Below, piece by piece: positions 8,287 to 17,115 of a stretch of 64,000 nucleotides of DNA (the stretch's first letter is position 1; each line of letters opens with the position of its first letter). A model generated the notes under the pieces. The model did no database searches. It was not told the origin of the DNA and worked only from the letters and a program-made list of their open reading frames with translations. This DNA comes from Microlunatus endophyticus (lineage in GTDB: Bacteria > Actinomycetota > Actinomycetes > Propionibacteriales > Propionibacteriaceae). The translations under genes and the position numbers were made by a program. The stretch covers positions 1 through 64,000 of the forward strand of contig NZ_BMMZ01000015.1 in assembly GCF_014646195.1 (NCBI RefSeq), in the 5' to 3' direction.

Positions 8287-8646
8287 TCAGCTCTCGGAGT
8301 AGACGCCGAGTCGGTTTCCGCTCGGATCGGTGAACTCGAATCTGCGCCCGCCGGGAAACTCGTACGGGCCGGCGGCGATAGCACCACCGGCATCCTGCAC
8401 TGACACCAGTGTCGCGTCCAGGTCTTCGGAGAACAGCAGCACCAGCGGACTGCCGGTGTCGCCCGGTGCCGAGGTCGGGTTGAAACCGCCGACTTCGCCG
8501 TCGCCGCTGGGTGTCTTGATGCCGGCGTAGGCGCCGCCGTAGTCGTTGAACTCCCAGCCGAAGACCGCCTGGTAGAAAGCTCGGGTGGCCGGCAGATCTG
8601 TGGCCCCGAACTCGACGTATGAGATGGCGTGATGTGTGTTGGTCAC
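8287..8646 (-). CDS. VOC (glyoxalase/bleomycin-resistance fold) protein
   Basis: This small vicinal-oxygen-chelate protein has 119 residues. HHAISYVEFGATD, TRAFYQAVFGWEF and a C-terminal FTDPSGNRLGV give the paired beta-alpha-beta motifs of the family. The start is taken as GTG at 8646 because AGGAGG lies four bases upstream; the open frame extends farther but looks non-coding there. The substrate is unknown. It is divergent from the DGPF/ECF42 pair, a common neighbourhood for VOC proteins. Confidence 0.85.
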   Translation of the reverse strand: MTNTHHAISYVEFGATDLPATRAFYQAVFGWEFNDYGGAYAGIKTPSGDGEVGGFNPTSAPGDTGSPLVLLFSEDLDATLVSVQDAGGAIAAGPYEFPGGRRFEFTDPSGNRLGVYSES

Positions 8647-8749
8647 CGTTCCTCCTGATGATGACGCCGACCTTGCTCGTGAGATTTCGACGGTAGAGGT
8701 CCGGCTGTCAGCTGTCTTGTACGAATCGGACAGTGAAAGTGCCCAGACA

Positions 8750-8777
8750 TGTCGATCGAGCACTGGTCCCACTCGAC
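8750..8777 (+). promoter_or_regulatory. Predicted ECF42-type promoter
   Basis: TGTCGA at 8750-8755 and CGAC at 8774-8777 are separated by 18 bases. This matches the motif I recall for the ECF42 sigma group (TGTCGA at -35, CG[A/T]C at -10). It lies 57 bp before the DGPF gene that precedes the ECF42 sigma gene, so it fits autoregulation of the pair. Confidence 0.65.
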
Positions 8778-8833
8778 CTGATGGTGAGAGGGTTCCCTAC
8801 GGAGCGGACCCGCAACCGATGGAGGATCGGATC

Positions 8834-9253
8834 GTGGCCAAGTACATGTTGATCATGCGCTCGACGGATGAGACCTCGAAGATGTACGAGGGTGTCCCGT
8901 TCGAGGAGATCTTGGAGACGATGGGGCGCTACAACGACGACCTCATCAACGCCGGCGTGCTGCTGGCGGCCGAAGGACTCGACCAGGGCCCCGGGGTGGT
9001 CGTCGACTACGAGGTCGAGCCGCCGGTCGTGACGGATGGACCGTACGGCGAGACGAAGGAGCTGTTCGGCGGCTTCTGGATCCTCAGCGTTGCGTCCCAG
9101 GAGGAGGCGGTCGAGTGGGCCAAGCGGGCTCCGCTGGCCGGGCCGGGCAGCAAGGTCGAGATCCGCAGGGTGGCCGAGATCGACGAATTCCCGCAGGACA
9201 ACGAATGGATCAAGAGGGAACGGGCCTGGCGTGAAGCGCACGGTCAGTTGTGA
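8834..9253 (+). CDS. YCII-related DGPF-domain protein
   Basis: The 139-residue protein starts AKYMLIMRS and contains VTDGPYGETKELFGGFWI, the defining DGPF-type signature (Tyr instead of Phe here) of small proteins encoded beside ECF42 sigma factors. The GTG start at 8834 has GGAGG eight bases upstream. Its stop overlaps the sigma gene start (GTGA), so the two are coupled. The biochemical role is not known. It may take part in the signalling that controls the sigma factor. Confidence 0.88.
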   Translation: MAKYMLIMRSTDETSKMYEGVPFEEILETMGRYNDDLINAGVLLAAEGLDQGPGVVVDYEVEPPVVTDGPYGETKELFGGFWILSVASQEEAVEWAKRAPLAGPGSKVEIRRVAEIDEFPQDNEWIKRERAWREAHGQL

Positions 9254-10518
9254 ACGACCCTGAATCGGTCCGCCGGACGGTCGAGGCGGTCTGGCGGATC
9301 GACTCCGCCCGGATGGTCGGCGCGCTGGCCCGTTACACCGGTGATTTCGCGCTGGCGGAGGACGTCGCGCAGGAGGCATTGGCGGAGGCGCTTGTCAGCT
9401 GGCCGCGGGATGGCGTCCCTGCCACCCCGGCCGGCTGGCTGCTCGCTGTCGCCAGGCGCCGGGCGATCGACAGCTTTCGTCGCAACAACACGCGGGACGA
9501 GAAGTACGCCCAACTCGCGCGCGACGCCACAGCCGGCGTGCCCGCGGGAGCGCCGGACGATCTTCTCGACCCGGACCGCGTCGGGGACGACCGGCTGGCG
9601 TTGCTCTTCATCGCCTGTCATCCGGTGCTGTCCAAGGAGTCCCAGATCGCGCTGACGCTGCGAGTGGTTGCCGGGTTGGGGAGTGATCAGATCGCGCGGG
9701 CGTTCCTGGTGCCGGTGCCGACTATCCAGGCGCGGATCACCCGCGCGAAGAAGACCCTGAGCGCCGCCGGAGTGCGGTACGGGCTACCCTCGGCGGCCGA
9801 ACGCGACGAGCGCGTCTCCTCGGTGCTCAACGTCATCTACCTGATCTTCACCGAAGGAGCGAACGCGTCCATCGGCGATGACCTGCTGGCTGCTGATCTT
9901 GCTATCGAGGCGATCCGACTGGCCAATGTGATGGCGCACTTGGATCCGGACCGGCCCGAGACGTACGGCCTGCTGGCGCTGTGCGAGCTGACCGCAGCCC
10001 GGTTTCCGGCGCGGATCGGTCCTGACGGCGAACCGGTGTTGCTCGCCGAGCAGGACCGACGGCGCTGGGACCGGTCGGCGATCCGACGAGGGATGGCTGC
10101 ACTGGCCAAGGCGGAGTCGTTCGGTCAAGGTCTCGGACCGTATGGACTGCAGGCGGCGATCGCGGCCTGCCATGCCGCAGCGCGGTCGGTCGAGGAGACC
10201 GACTGGGACCGGATCGTGATCTTGTACGAGGCTCTCGGCCGGATCGCGCCGTCCCCGATCGTCGAGCTGAACCGTGCGGTCGCCATGTCGATGGCCTACG
10301 GACCGCAGCAGGCGTTGCCGATTGTCGATGATCTTGTCGCCCGGGACGTGTTGCGGGGATCCCAATTGCTTCCGAGTGTCCGCGGCGAGTTGTTGATCAG
10401 AGTGGGCCGCCGGGATGAGGCGCGGCAGGAGCTCGAACTGGCTGCACGCCTGACCGCCAACAGCCGCGAGCGTGGCGTATTCGAGCGCAAGATCGAACGA
10501 CTTGCAGACGATCAATAG
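9250..10518 (+). CDS. ECF42-group RNA polymerase sigma factor with C-terminal extension
   Basis: The 422-residue protein begins with sigma region 2 (YTGDFALAEDVAQEAL near residue 30-46). Region 4 follows (VVAGLGSDQIARAFLVP near 138-154, with ITRAKK), and then a large C-terminal domain of the DUF6596 type (VIYLIFTEGA near 195-204). Helical repeat-like segments complete it. This architecture and the adjacent DGPF gene define ECF42. There is no anti-sigma gene; in this group the C-terminal extension is thought to be needed for activity. The GTG start overlaps the previous stop. Confidence 0.92.
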   Translation: MNDPESVRRTVEAVWRIDSARMVGALARYTGDFALAEDVAQEALAEALVSWPRDGVPATPAGWLLAVARRRAIDSFRRNNTRDEKYAQLARDATAGVPAGAPDDLLDPDRVGDDRLALLFIACHPVLSKESQIALTLRVVAGLGSDQIARAFLVPVPTIQARITRAKKTLSAAGVRYGLPSAAERDERVSSVLNVIYLIFTEGANASIGDDLLAADLAIEAIRLANVMAHLDPDRPETYGLLALCELTAARFPARIGPDGEPVLLAEQDRRRWDRSAIRRGMAALAKAESFGQGLGPYGLQAAIAACHAAARSVEETDWDRIVILYEALGRIAPSPIVELNRAVAMSMAYGPQQALPIVDDLVARDVLRGSQLLPSVRGELLIRVGRRDEARQELELAARLTANSRERGVFERKIERLADDQ

Positions 10519-10539
10519 ATCCCGCGACTTGTCCGGACT

Positions 10540-11514
10540 TCAGGCTCTGTCGGTCAACCTGCTGACGCGCCCACCGATGAGCCATTCGCCGACGATGATC
10601 CTTCCGTCGGCGGTCACTGCGACGCCGTGCGGGGAGTTGAAGCGGCCCGGCTGCAGCGGGGGACGGATGGTCGAGCCGTCCGCCGAGATGGCGTTGGGCC
10701 ACCCGGGACGTGCCGGTGCATCGTCGTCGGCGCCGATGTAGCCAACAAGTTGATCATCGATGTCGAGCACGGCCACACGGGCCTGGAGCTCGGCGATGAT
10801 CAACTCGTCGTCGCGGACCGCGAATGCCGAGGGTCCACGCAGCAGTCCTTCACCGCAGATCCGGTGCAGCTGACCGTCCAGTCCGAAGACCTGGAGTCGT
10901 TCGTGACCGCGATCGGCGACATAGAGTTCCGGTTCGCTGCGGCGCCGGTCGATGAAGACACTGTGTGGGCAGTCGAAGTCGCCGGACAGGGTCTGCCGGT
11001 AACCACCGCCGGTGCCGAAGACGTGCACCAGGCTGGCGCCGTATCCATCGCCGACGAAGATCATGCCGGTGCCGCCGTCGGCCACCGAATCGGCCACCAC
11101 CGACGTCGGTGCGTACCGCCCGGCTGCGTAGGCCGGATGGTCGGGTAGCCCGAGCTCCAGGACGAGCCGACCGGTCAGGTCGAATTTGGCGACCCGGCCG
11201 TGATCACCGGGTGTGAAGCCCTGGTAGTGGCCCGGTGATTCGGTGATCATCTTGCTTCCCGGATCGGCGATCCAGATATGATCACCGTCGGCGTCGTGGG
11301 ACACCGAGATGCCGTGTCCCTCGGTCAGTCCGGTCGGCCAGTGGTCCAGGATGTTGCCGTCGACGTCGAAGATCACCACCTCGTCACCACCGGGCGCGAA
11401 CGTCACGACGCGGCCGTCGGTGGTTATCGCGACGCCATGGTGGGCCCACCCGTCGGTGTGGGCAGGATCCTCCGGGAAGGCGAACCACTCGTAGTTCAGC
11501 ACCGGTTGACTCAT
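10540..11514 (-). CDS. NHL/beta-propeller protein (SMP-30-like)
   Basis: The protein has 324 residues and repeated blocks such as HHGVAITTDGRVV, PHSVFIDRR and SPHGVAVTADGRIIVGEWL, one per blade of a beta-propeller. No signal peptide is visible, so it is probably cytoplasmic. Candidate roles are a lactonase or a non-enzymatic NHL protein. The ATG at 11514 follows the dehydrogenase stop by two bases; a GTG two codons earlier overlaps that stop (GTGA) and may be the true coupled start. It is co-transcribed with the formaldehyde dehydrogenase gene. Confidence 0.8.
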   Translation of the reverse strand: MSQPVLNYEWFAFPEDPAHTDGWAHHGVAITTDGRVVTFAPGGDEVVIFDVDGNILDHWPTGLTEGHGISVSHDADGDHIWIADPGSKMITESPGHYQGFTPGDHGRVAKFDLTGRLVLELGLPDHPAYAAGRYAPTSVVADSVADGGTGMIFVGDGYGASLVHVFGTGGGYRQTLSGDFDCPHSVFIDRRRSEPELYVADRGHERLQVFGLDGQLHRICGEGLLRGPSAFAVRDDELIIAELQARVAVLDIDDQLVGYIGADDDAPARPGWPNAISADGSTIRPPLQPGRFNSPHGVAVTADGRIIVGEWLIGGRVSRLTDRA

Positions 11515-11516
11515 GG

Positions 11517-12764
11517 TCACGCGCCGACCGCCAGGTCCGGATGGGCCGCCTTGATCAAACCGTGCGGATCGAGGACGAACTTCTTGGCGGCGCCATGATC
11601 GAAGTCGGCGTAGCCCTTGGGTGCGTCCTCGAGGGGGATCGGGGTGGCGTCCACGTTCTTGGCGATCTGCACCCGGTCGTGAAGGATCGCCATCATCAAC
11701 TGATGGTTGTATTGCATCACCGGACACTGGCCGGTGAAGAACGCATGCGATTTGGCCCACCCGAGCCCGAGCCGCAGTGACAGCGATCCGACCTTGGCGG
11801 CCTCTTCCTGCGCACCGGGATCACCGGTGACGTACAAGCCGGGGATTCCCAGCGAGCCGCCGGCTGTGGTGATTTCCATCAGTGAGTTCAACACGCTGGC
11901 CGGCTTCTCGACCGCAGCGCCATCCGGGCCGTGCCCTCGTGCTTCGAACCCGACGGCGTCGACCGCGCAGTCCACCTCCGGGATGCCGAGGATCTGCTCG
12001 ATCTGATCCTGCGGCTCGCCCTGGGAGACGTCGACCGTCTCGCAGCCGAAGCTCCTGGCCTTGGCCAGCCGGTCCGCGTTCAGGTCGCCGACGATCACCG
12101 CGGCGGCGCCCAGCAGGAACGCCGAGGTTGCCGCCGCCAGACCGACCGGTCCGGCTCCGGCGATGTAGACGGTGGATCCGGTGGTCACCTTGGCCGAAAC
12201 GCAGCCGTGATAGCCGGTCGGGAAGATGTCGGAGAGCATGGCCAGGTCGAGGATCTTCTCCATTGCCTGGTCCTTGTCCGGGAATTTCAGCAGGTTCCAG
12301 TCGGCATAGGGGACCATGACGTACTCGGCCTGCCCGCCGACCCAACCGCCCATATCGACATAGCCGTACGCCGAACCGGGCCGGTCCGGATTGACGTTGA
12401 GGCAGATGCCGGTCTTGCCCGTCTTGCAGTTGCGACAGCGTCCGCAGGAGATGTTGAACGGCACCGAGCACAGGTCGCCGACCTTGATGAATTCGACATC
12501 GGGACCGGTCTCGACGACTTCACCGGTGATCTCGTGTCCCAGTACCAACCCCTCGGGTGCGGTCGTACGCCCCCGCACCATGTGCTGGTCACTGCCACAG
12601 ATGTTGGTGGCGACGTTCTTCAGGATCACGCCGTGCGGTGTCTTCCTGCCGACATTGGCCGGATTGACCCCCGGCCCGTCCCGCAATTCCAGGCCCGGAT
12701 AGTCGATGTCATGGACCTCGACCCTGCCCGAACCGACATAGGTAACAGCTCTGTTGCCCGCCAT
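11517..12764 (-). CDS. fdhA: Glutathione-independent formaldehyde dehydrogenase (Zn, NAD-dependent)
   Basis: The 415-residue protein matches the zinc medium-chain dehydrogenase family of Pseudomonas-type FdhA, which oxidises aldehydes, chiefly formaldehyde, with tightly bound NAD. Seen in order are NICGSDQH with the catalytic zinc Cys, GHEITGEV, the structural-zinc cysteines in CGRCRNCKTGKTGIC, and the Rossmann loop AGAGPVGLAA. The end, LDPHGLIK, is family-typical. The ATG at 12764 has AGGAGG upstream. It forms an operon with the propeller protein downstream and probably the MFS gene upstream. Confidence 0.9.
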   Translation of the reverse strand: MAGNRAVTYVGSGRVEVHDIDYPGLELRDGPGVNPANVGRKTPHGVILKNVATNICGSDQHMVRGRTTAPEGLVLGHEITGEVVETGPDVEFIKVGDLCSVPFNISCGRCRNCKTGKTGICLNVNPDRPGSAYGYVDMGGWVGGQAEYVMVPYADWNLLKFPDKDQAMEKILDLAMLSDIFPTGYHGCVSAKVTTGSTVYIAGAGPVGLAAATSAFLLGAAAVIVGDLNADRLAKARSFGCETVDVSQGEPQDQIEQILGIPEVDCAVDAVGFEARGHGPDGAAVEKPASVLNSLMEITTAGGSLGIPGLYVTGDPGAQEEAAKVGSLSLRLGLGWAKSHAFFTGQCPVMQYNHQLMMAILHDRVQIAKNVDATPIPLEDAPKGYADFDHGAAKKFVLDPHGLIKAAHPDLAVGA

Positions 12765-12828
12765 CAGTTCCTCCTGCGCGCTGCCGGTCTGCGCCGACGG
12801 TCGGAACTCCGTCGGTCCTCCGGCGAGA

Positions 12829-14058
12829 CTACTGGGACTGGGACTCGTCGGCCACCGCATCGGGTGCCGGAATGATCACCCGGCGCCGACCGGGCAGTCC
12901 GATCCGGTGCCGGAAGCCGGCCATCCAGATGCCGCCCACCAGCGGTGCAGCGGCCAACGACAGGACGGCGACCGGCAGGCTCGCCACCGCGATCAGCACG
13001 CTGATCAGGCCCGGACCGAGCAGCGATCCGACCTGTCCCAGCGCATTCCAGTAGCCGAGGAATTTGGCCCGCCCAACCGACGGGCTCAGGTCGGCGCCGA
13101 AGGTCATGTTGATCCCGGCACCGAGCCCGTTGCCGACGCTGGCCACGGCGACGCCGATGATGAAGAAAGCGATCGTCCCGCCGATCGGCAGGATCGCGAA
13201 GCCGATGCCGAGCAGCGTGACGCAGGCAACGAACGTGCTCACCCGGCCGAGGCTGTCCTTCAGCCGGCCGCCCGGGTAGATCAGGATCAGCTCGACCGCG
13301 GACCCGAGCGCGACCATCAGCGAGATCGAACTCGCGGTCAGATGCAGATGATCACCCCAGAGCGGGATGATCACGTTCTTGCCCTGCCGGGCCATCGACA
13401 GCGTCATGATCGCGAAGCCGGCCAGGAACACCGCACTCCAGCGGACCTGCAGCTTCCGGTTGGCACGGCCGCTACCGACGGGCTTGCGCTTGGGCGGATC
13501 CGCCGGGCCGAAGGCGATCAGCACCGTCGCCGCCAGCGCCAGGAAGATGTGCATGATGAAGACGGAATACAGCGGCAGTTTCAGCAACAGCACCGAACCG
13601 ATCAACGGCCCGACCAGCTGACCGGCGCGCGCCGCGCCGCCCAGACTCGTCATCGCCAGTGCCATCGACTCGCGCTCGACCGTCTCGGCGATCAACGCCT
13701 GCCGGGCCAGGCTCCAGACCACCTCGATCGACCCGACCAGCACGACCGCGACGATGAAGATCGGCAGCGACGATCCGTTGTGGGTGACGAGAGCAAAGAC
13801 GCTGACGGCCGTCAACGCTGCAGCAACCGCCGTGGCACCGATCATGCTGCGGCGTTCGCCGAGGGAGTTGATCACATAGCCGGCCGGGATGGCAGCCACG
13901 CCGGCGGCAACCGCGGCAGCGGTGACGATGGCACCGGCGACTGCCTGATGAGCACCCAGGGACAAGGCCGCCAGCACGATCACCGGGGTCAGCGCACCGG
14001 TGCCACAGGCGTAGAGAAATGCAGGAGCGAGCACCGGCCAAAAGATTGATTTCAGCAA
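12829..14058 (-). CDS. MFS transporter, 12 transmembrane helices
   Basis: The 409-residue protein is hydrophobic throughout, with about 12 membrane segments and a basic loop near the middle (GSGRANRKLQVRW, about residue 195-207). PAGYVINSLGERRS near 58-71 is the cytoplasmic loop 2-3 motif of sugar and drug MFS proteins. The start is TTG at 14058 with GAGGGGAG upstream. It lies 64 bp ahead of fdhA on the same strand. The transported compound is unknown. Confidence 0.85.
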   Translation of the reverse strand: MLKSIFWPVLAPAFLYACGTGALTPVIVLAALSLGAHQAVAGAIVTAAAVAAGVAAIPAGYVINSLGERRSMIGATAVAAALTAVSVFALVTHNGSSLPIFIVAVVLVGSIEVVWSLARQALIAETVERESMALAMTSLGGAARAGQLVGPLIGSVLLLKLPLYSVFIMHIFLALAATVLIAFGPADPPKRKPVGSGRANRKLQVRWSAVFLAGFAIMTLSMARQGKNVIIPLWGDHLHLTASSISLMVALGSAVELILIYPGGRLKDSLGRVSTFVACVTLLGIGFAILPIGGTIAFFIIGVAVASVGNGLGAGINMTFGADLSPSVGRAKFLGYWNALGQVGSLLGPGLISVLIAVASLPVAVLSLAAAPLVGGIWMAGFRHRIGLPGRRRVIIPAPDAVADESQSQ

Positions 14059-14091
14059 CCGTGAGCTCCCCTCCGCAGTGCGGAATTTACC

Positions 14092-14769
14092 TCAGCCGCA
14101 ATCGAGGATCCGGGTCGGGGTGATGATCACATCCACCCGGCGGTCGTGGCGATGCGCCGGGATCACGTCCAGCACCTCGTCGTCGTTGAGCAGCAACACC
14201 GTCACCGCTGAACGGGCGGCATGCCGCAGCGCCCGGTCGTACCAGCCGCCACCGCGGCCCAGCCGGTCACCCTCGGCGCTTCCGGCAACGCCGGGAACGA
14301 TGATCAACTCGGCTTCGGCCAGCGCGGCGGCGCCCACCGGTGAGGTTGTTGGCTCGATCAGTCCGAGGCGGCCCTGCTGCAACCGGTCCGGACCGGCGTA
14401 CGGGGCCCAGTCCGGTGCCCCGAAGATCCCCGACGGCTCCTCGGGCTCGGTGAGGACAGGAAGCAGGACGCGTACGTCCCGGCTGGCCAGCCAGGCGATC
14501 GCCTGCAGGGTGCCGGGCTCGGGCGGCACCGAGAAATAGCTGGCCGCGGTCCCTAACGCGCTGCTGCCGAAGAACTCCCGGATCCGCTCGAACCGGGCGG
14601 CATCATCGGCAGCGCGTTGCTCGTCGGGATGCACCCGGCGCCGCTCCACCAGGGCCCGGCGGAGCACCCGCTTGGCCTCGGCTATTGCGGCGACGTCGGC
14701 GGGGGACTGCAGTGGCCGGAACACCCGGCCCATCGTAGTGAGCGGCTGTGGGCGCTGACTGCCGCTCAT
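14092..14769 (-). CDS. 5-formyltetrahydrofolate cyclo-ligase
   Basis: The enzyme turns 5-formyltetrahydrofolate into 5,10-methenyltetrahydrofolate with ATP. The 225-residue protein has RRALVERRR near residue 38-46, consistent with the N-terminal ATP-binding basic cluster, and the C-terminal signature RLGRGGGWYDRAL near 180-192. The start is taken as the ATG at 14769, which overlaps the stop of the polymerase gene (ATGA). An internal ATG at 14733 is the alternative. Confidence 0.92.
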   Translation of the reverse strand: MSGSQRPQPLTTMGRVFRPLQSPADVAAIAEAKRVLRRALVERRRVHPDEQRAADDAARFERIREFFGSSALGTAASYFSVPPEPGTLQAIAWLASRDVRVLLPVLTEPEEPSGIFGAPDWAPYAGPDRLQQGRLGLIEPTTSPVGAAALAEAELIIVPGVAGSAEGDRLGRGGGWYDRALRHAARSAVTVLLLNDDEVLDVIPAHRHDRRVDVIITPTRILDCG

Positions 14770-15728
14770 TCCTCGGGGACCGGCGGCGTCTCGGCGCCCT
14801 CCCGCTCGTCCCGGTCGGCCCACTCCCGCAACGGGTCGATGGAGAAGACCGCCTCGTCGATCCCGGCGTGCAGGTCGCCCAGCTCGGCGAACCGACCGGG
14901 CATGGTGGCGATGGTGAAATCGCCCGGGGCCGCATCGTCGATCTCGTCCCATCCGATCGGCGCGGAGACCGTGCCGTCCGGGTTGCCGCGGACCGAGTAT
15001 GCGGCAGCGATGGTGTGGTCCCGGGCGTTCTGGTTGTAGTCGATGAACAGCTTGCGCGGATCGCGGTCCCTGCGCCACCAGACGGTCGTCGTGTCCTGGG
15101 GGATCCGGCGTTCGACCTCGCGGGCGAAGGCCAGCGCGGCCCGGCGCACCTCGGAGAAGCCGTGCTCGGGTGGGATCCGGACGTAGATGTGCATCCCGGA
15201 GCCGCCGGAGGTCTTGGGCCAGCCGGTGGCACCGAGCTCGTCGAGCACCTGGTGAACGACGTGGGCGACCCGCCGTACGGTCGCGAAATCGCACTCGTCG
15301 CCGGGATCCAGGTCGATCCGCCACTCGTCCGGTTTCTCGGTGTCGGCCCGCCTGCTGTTCCACGGGTGGAATTCGACGGTCGACATCTGGACCGCCCAGA
15401 TCACCTGGGCGATGTCGGTCACGCACAGCTCGTAGGCATGCCGGTTGTAGCGCGGGAATTCGACCCGGACGGTCTCCACCCAGGGTGGGGCGCCGCGCGG
15501 CAGTCGCTTCTGGTGCACTTTCTCGCCGGACACGCCGGTCGGGAACCGGTGCAGCATGCAGGGCCGCTCGCGCAACGCCCGGACGATTCCGTCACCGACG
15601 CTGAGGTAGTAGTGGGCGAGGTCGAGCTTGGTCTCGCCGCGGGCGGGGAAGTAGACGCGGTCGGGGTTGGAGATCCGGACCCCGTACGGGCCGATCTCCA
15701 ACTCGACAGCGGGTGCCGCGCTGGCCAT
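14766..15728 (-). CDS. Stand-alone LigD-type DNA polymerase/primase domain protein
   Basis: The 320-residue protein matches the PolDom (archaeo-eukaryotic primase) part of bacterial LigD used in non-homologous end joining. Seen are SNPDRVYFP near residue 18-26, VEFHPWNSR near 120-128, the catalytic IDLDPGD near 141-147 (two Asp), TSGGSGMHIYV near 177-187 and the third Asp region FIDYNQNARD. The ligase and nuclease domains are not present and no Ku gene is in the window. It starts 42 bp from moeA, divergently, and overlaps the cyclo-ligase gene. Confidence 0.9.
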   Translation of the reverse strand: MASAAPAVELEIGPYGVRISNPDRVYFPARGETKLDLAHYYLSVGDGIVRALRERPCMLHRFPTGVSGEKVHQKRLPRGAPPWVETVRVEFPRYNRHAYELCVTDIAQVIWAVQMSTVEFHPWNSRRADTEKPDEWRIDLDPGDECDFATVRRVAHVVHQVLDELGATGWPKTSGGSGMHIYVRIPPEHGFSEVRRAALAFAREVERRIPQDTTTVWWRRDRDPRKLFIDYNQNARDHTIAAAYSVRGNPDGTVSAPIGWDEIDDAAPGDFTIATMPGRFAELGDLHAGIDEAVFSIDPLREWADRDEREGAETPPVPEE

Positions 15729-15770
15729 GGCTCCAACGTAGCGATAGTCATCGCGGCTAGGGTTTGGAGC

Positions 15771-17093
15771 ATGCCTTTGTTCGGCCGCAAGCGTGTCAAG
15801 GACCAGCCCGTCGAGGAGCCGGAGCCGTTCCGGCTGCCGGAGCCGCCGGCGCCGGGGCCCGGTGGGATGCGCTCGGTGGTCGACCACCGCGATTATCTGC
15901 TCAGCTGCATCGAACCACTGCCGCCTTTCGGTCAGCAGATCCTGGACGCCGTCGGACTGACGTTGTGCGAGGACGTGGTCTCGGCGATCAGCCTGCCCCG
16001 CTTCGACAACTCGTCCATGGACGGCTACGCCGTCCGGGCCCAGGACATCCACCTGGCGTCGGTCGCTTCGCCGACCAGCCTGCCGGTCGTCGGCGAGGTC
16101 CCGGCCGGAGCGCCGGCGCCGCACAGCCTGTCACCGGGGACCGCGATGAAGATCATGACCGGTGCCATGCTGCCGGAGGGCGCGGACACGGTTGTGCCGT
16201 ACGAGGCCACCGACCGCGGCGAACAGGACGTCAGGATCGTCGAGGCACTGGATCCGGGCAGCAACGTGCGTCGGGTCGGCGAGGACATCAACGAGGGCGA
16301 GGTCGTGCTGCGCGCCGGTGACCGGCTGGCGTCCCGTTCGATCGGGCTGCTCGCCGGGATCGGCATCGACAAGGTGATGGTGCGCCCACGTCCCCGGGTC
16401 GTCGTGATCTCCACCGGCGACGAGCTGACCGAACCGGGGTTCGTGCTGCAGGGCGACCAGAAGATCTACGACTCCAACTCCTACATGCTGGCCGCGGCGG
16501 CCAAGGCTGCCGGGGCCCAGGTGTTCCGCGTCGGCCTTGTGCCGGACGACCCGGAGCGGCTCAAGCAAGTGATCAACGACCAGCTTGTCCGCGCCGACCT
16601 GATCCTCACCACCGGCGGCGTCAGCCAGGGTGACTACGACATCGTCAAGCAGGTGCTGCCCGAGCTGGGCGCCACCGATTTCACCACCGTCGCGATGCAG
16701 CCGGGCAAACCACAGGGCTTCGGGTTGATCGGCGACGACCAGACGCCGATCATCATGATGCCGGGCAATCCGGTCAGTGCGTTCGTCTCGTTCGAGGCCT
16801 TCGTACGACCGGTTCTGCGCAAGCTGGCTGGGGTCGATTCCTACCTGCGCCGGCCCGTGATCGCGACGGCGGCACGTGGGATCAGCTCGATACCCGACAA
16901 GCTGCAGTTCGCCCGCGGCGTGGTTGCCGAGGGGGACAACGGCGAGCTGATCGCCGACCTGGCCAGCGGTCACGGGTCGCATCTGCTCGGTGGTCTGGCC
17001 GGCGCCAACGCCCTGCTGCTGCTCGGCGAGGACACGGAATTCGTCGCCGCCGGTGACCAGGTCGAGGCGTGGCTGTTGCTCGAGGACGGATGA
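15771..17093 (+). CDS. moeA: Molybdopterin molybdenumtransferase MoeA
   Basis: MoeA inserts molybdate into adenylylated molybdopterin, the last step of molybdenum cofactor synthesis. The 440-residue protein shows NSSMDGYAVRAQD near residue 82-94, KIMTGAMLPEGADTVVPYE spanning about 126-144, VVISTGDEL, and the MPT-binding TGGVSQGDYD near 281-290. A proline-rich, charged N-terminal extension of about 35 residues precedes the core. The ATG at 15771 is preceded by GGAG. It leads a moeA-moaC-moaB run. Confidence 0.95.
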   Translation: MPLFGRKRVKDQPVEEPEPFRLPEPPAPGPGGMRSVVDHRDYLLSCIEPLPPFGQQILDAVGLTLCEDVVSAISLPRFDNSSMDGYAVRAQDIHLASVASPTSLPVVGEVPAGAPAPHSLSPGTAMKIMTGAMLPEGADTVVPYEATDRGEQDVRIVEALDPGSNVRRVGEDINEGEVVLRAGDRLASRSIGLLAGIGIDKVMVRPRPRVVVISTGDELTEPGFVLQGDQKIYDSNSYMLAAAAKAAGAQVFRVGLVPDDPERLKQVINDQLVRADLILTTGGVSQGDYDIVKQVLPELGATDFTTVAMQPGKPQGFGLIGDDQTPIIMMPGNPVSAFVSFEAFVRPVLRKLAGVDSYLRRPVIATAARGISSIPDKLQFARGVVAEGDNGELIADLASGHGSHLLGGLAGANALLLLGEDTEFVAAGDQVEAWLLLEDG

Positions 17094-17115
17094 TCATGAT
17101 CGGCCCGGTGGGGCA

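Noticed and set aside
12754..14049. 431-codon rightward frame over the MFS gene
   Set aside because: Asp/Arg/Gln-rich shadow of a membrane protein gene.
14748..17093. Very long rightward open frame that includes moeA
   Set aside because: Only the part from 15771 is moeA. The upstream part is the antisense shadow of the LigD-type polymerase gene, which has clear motifs on the minus strand.
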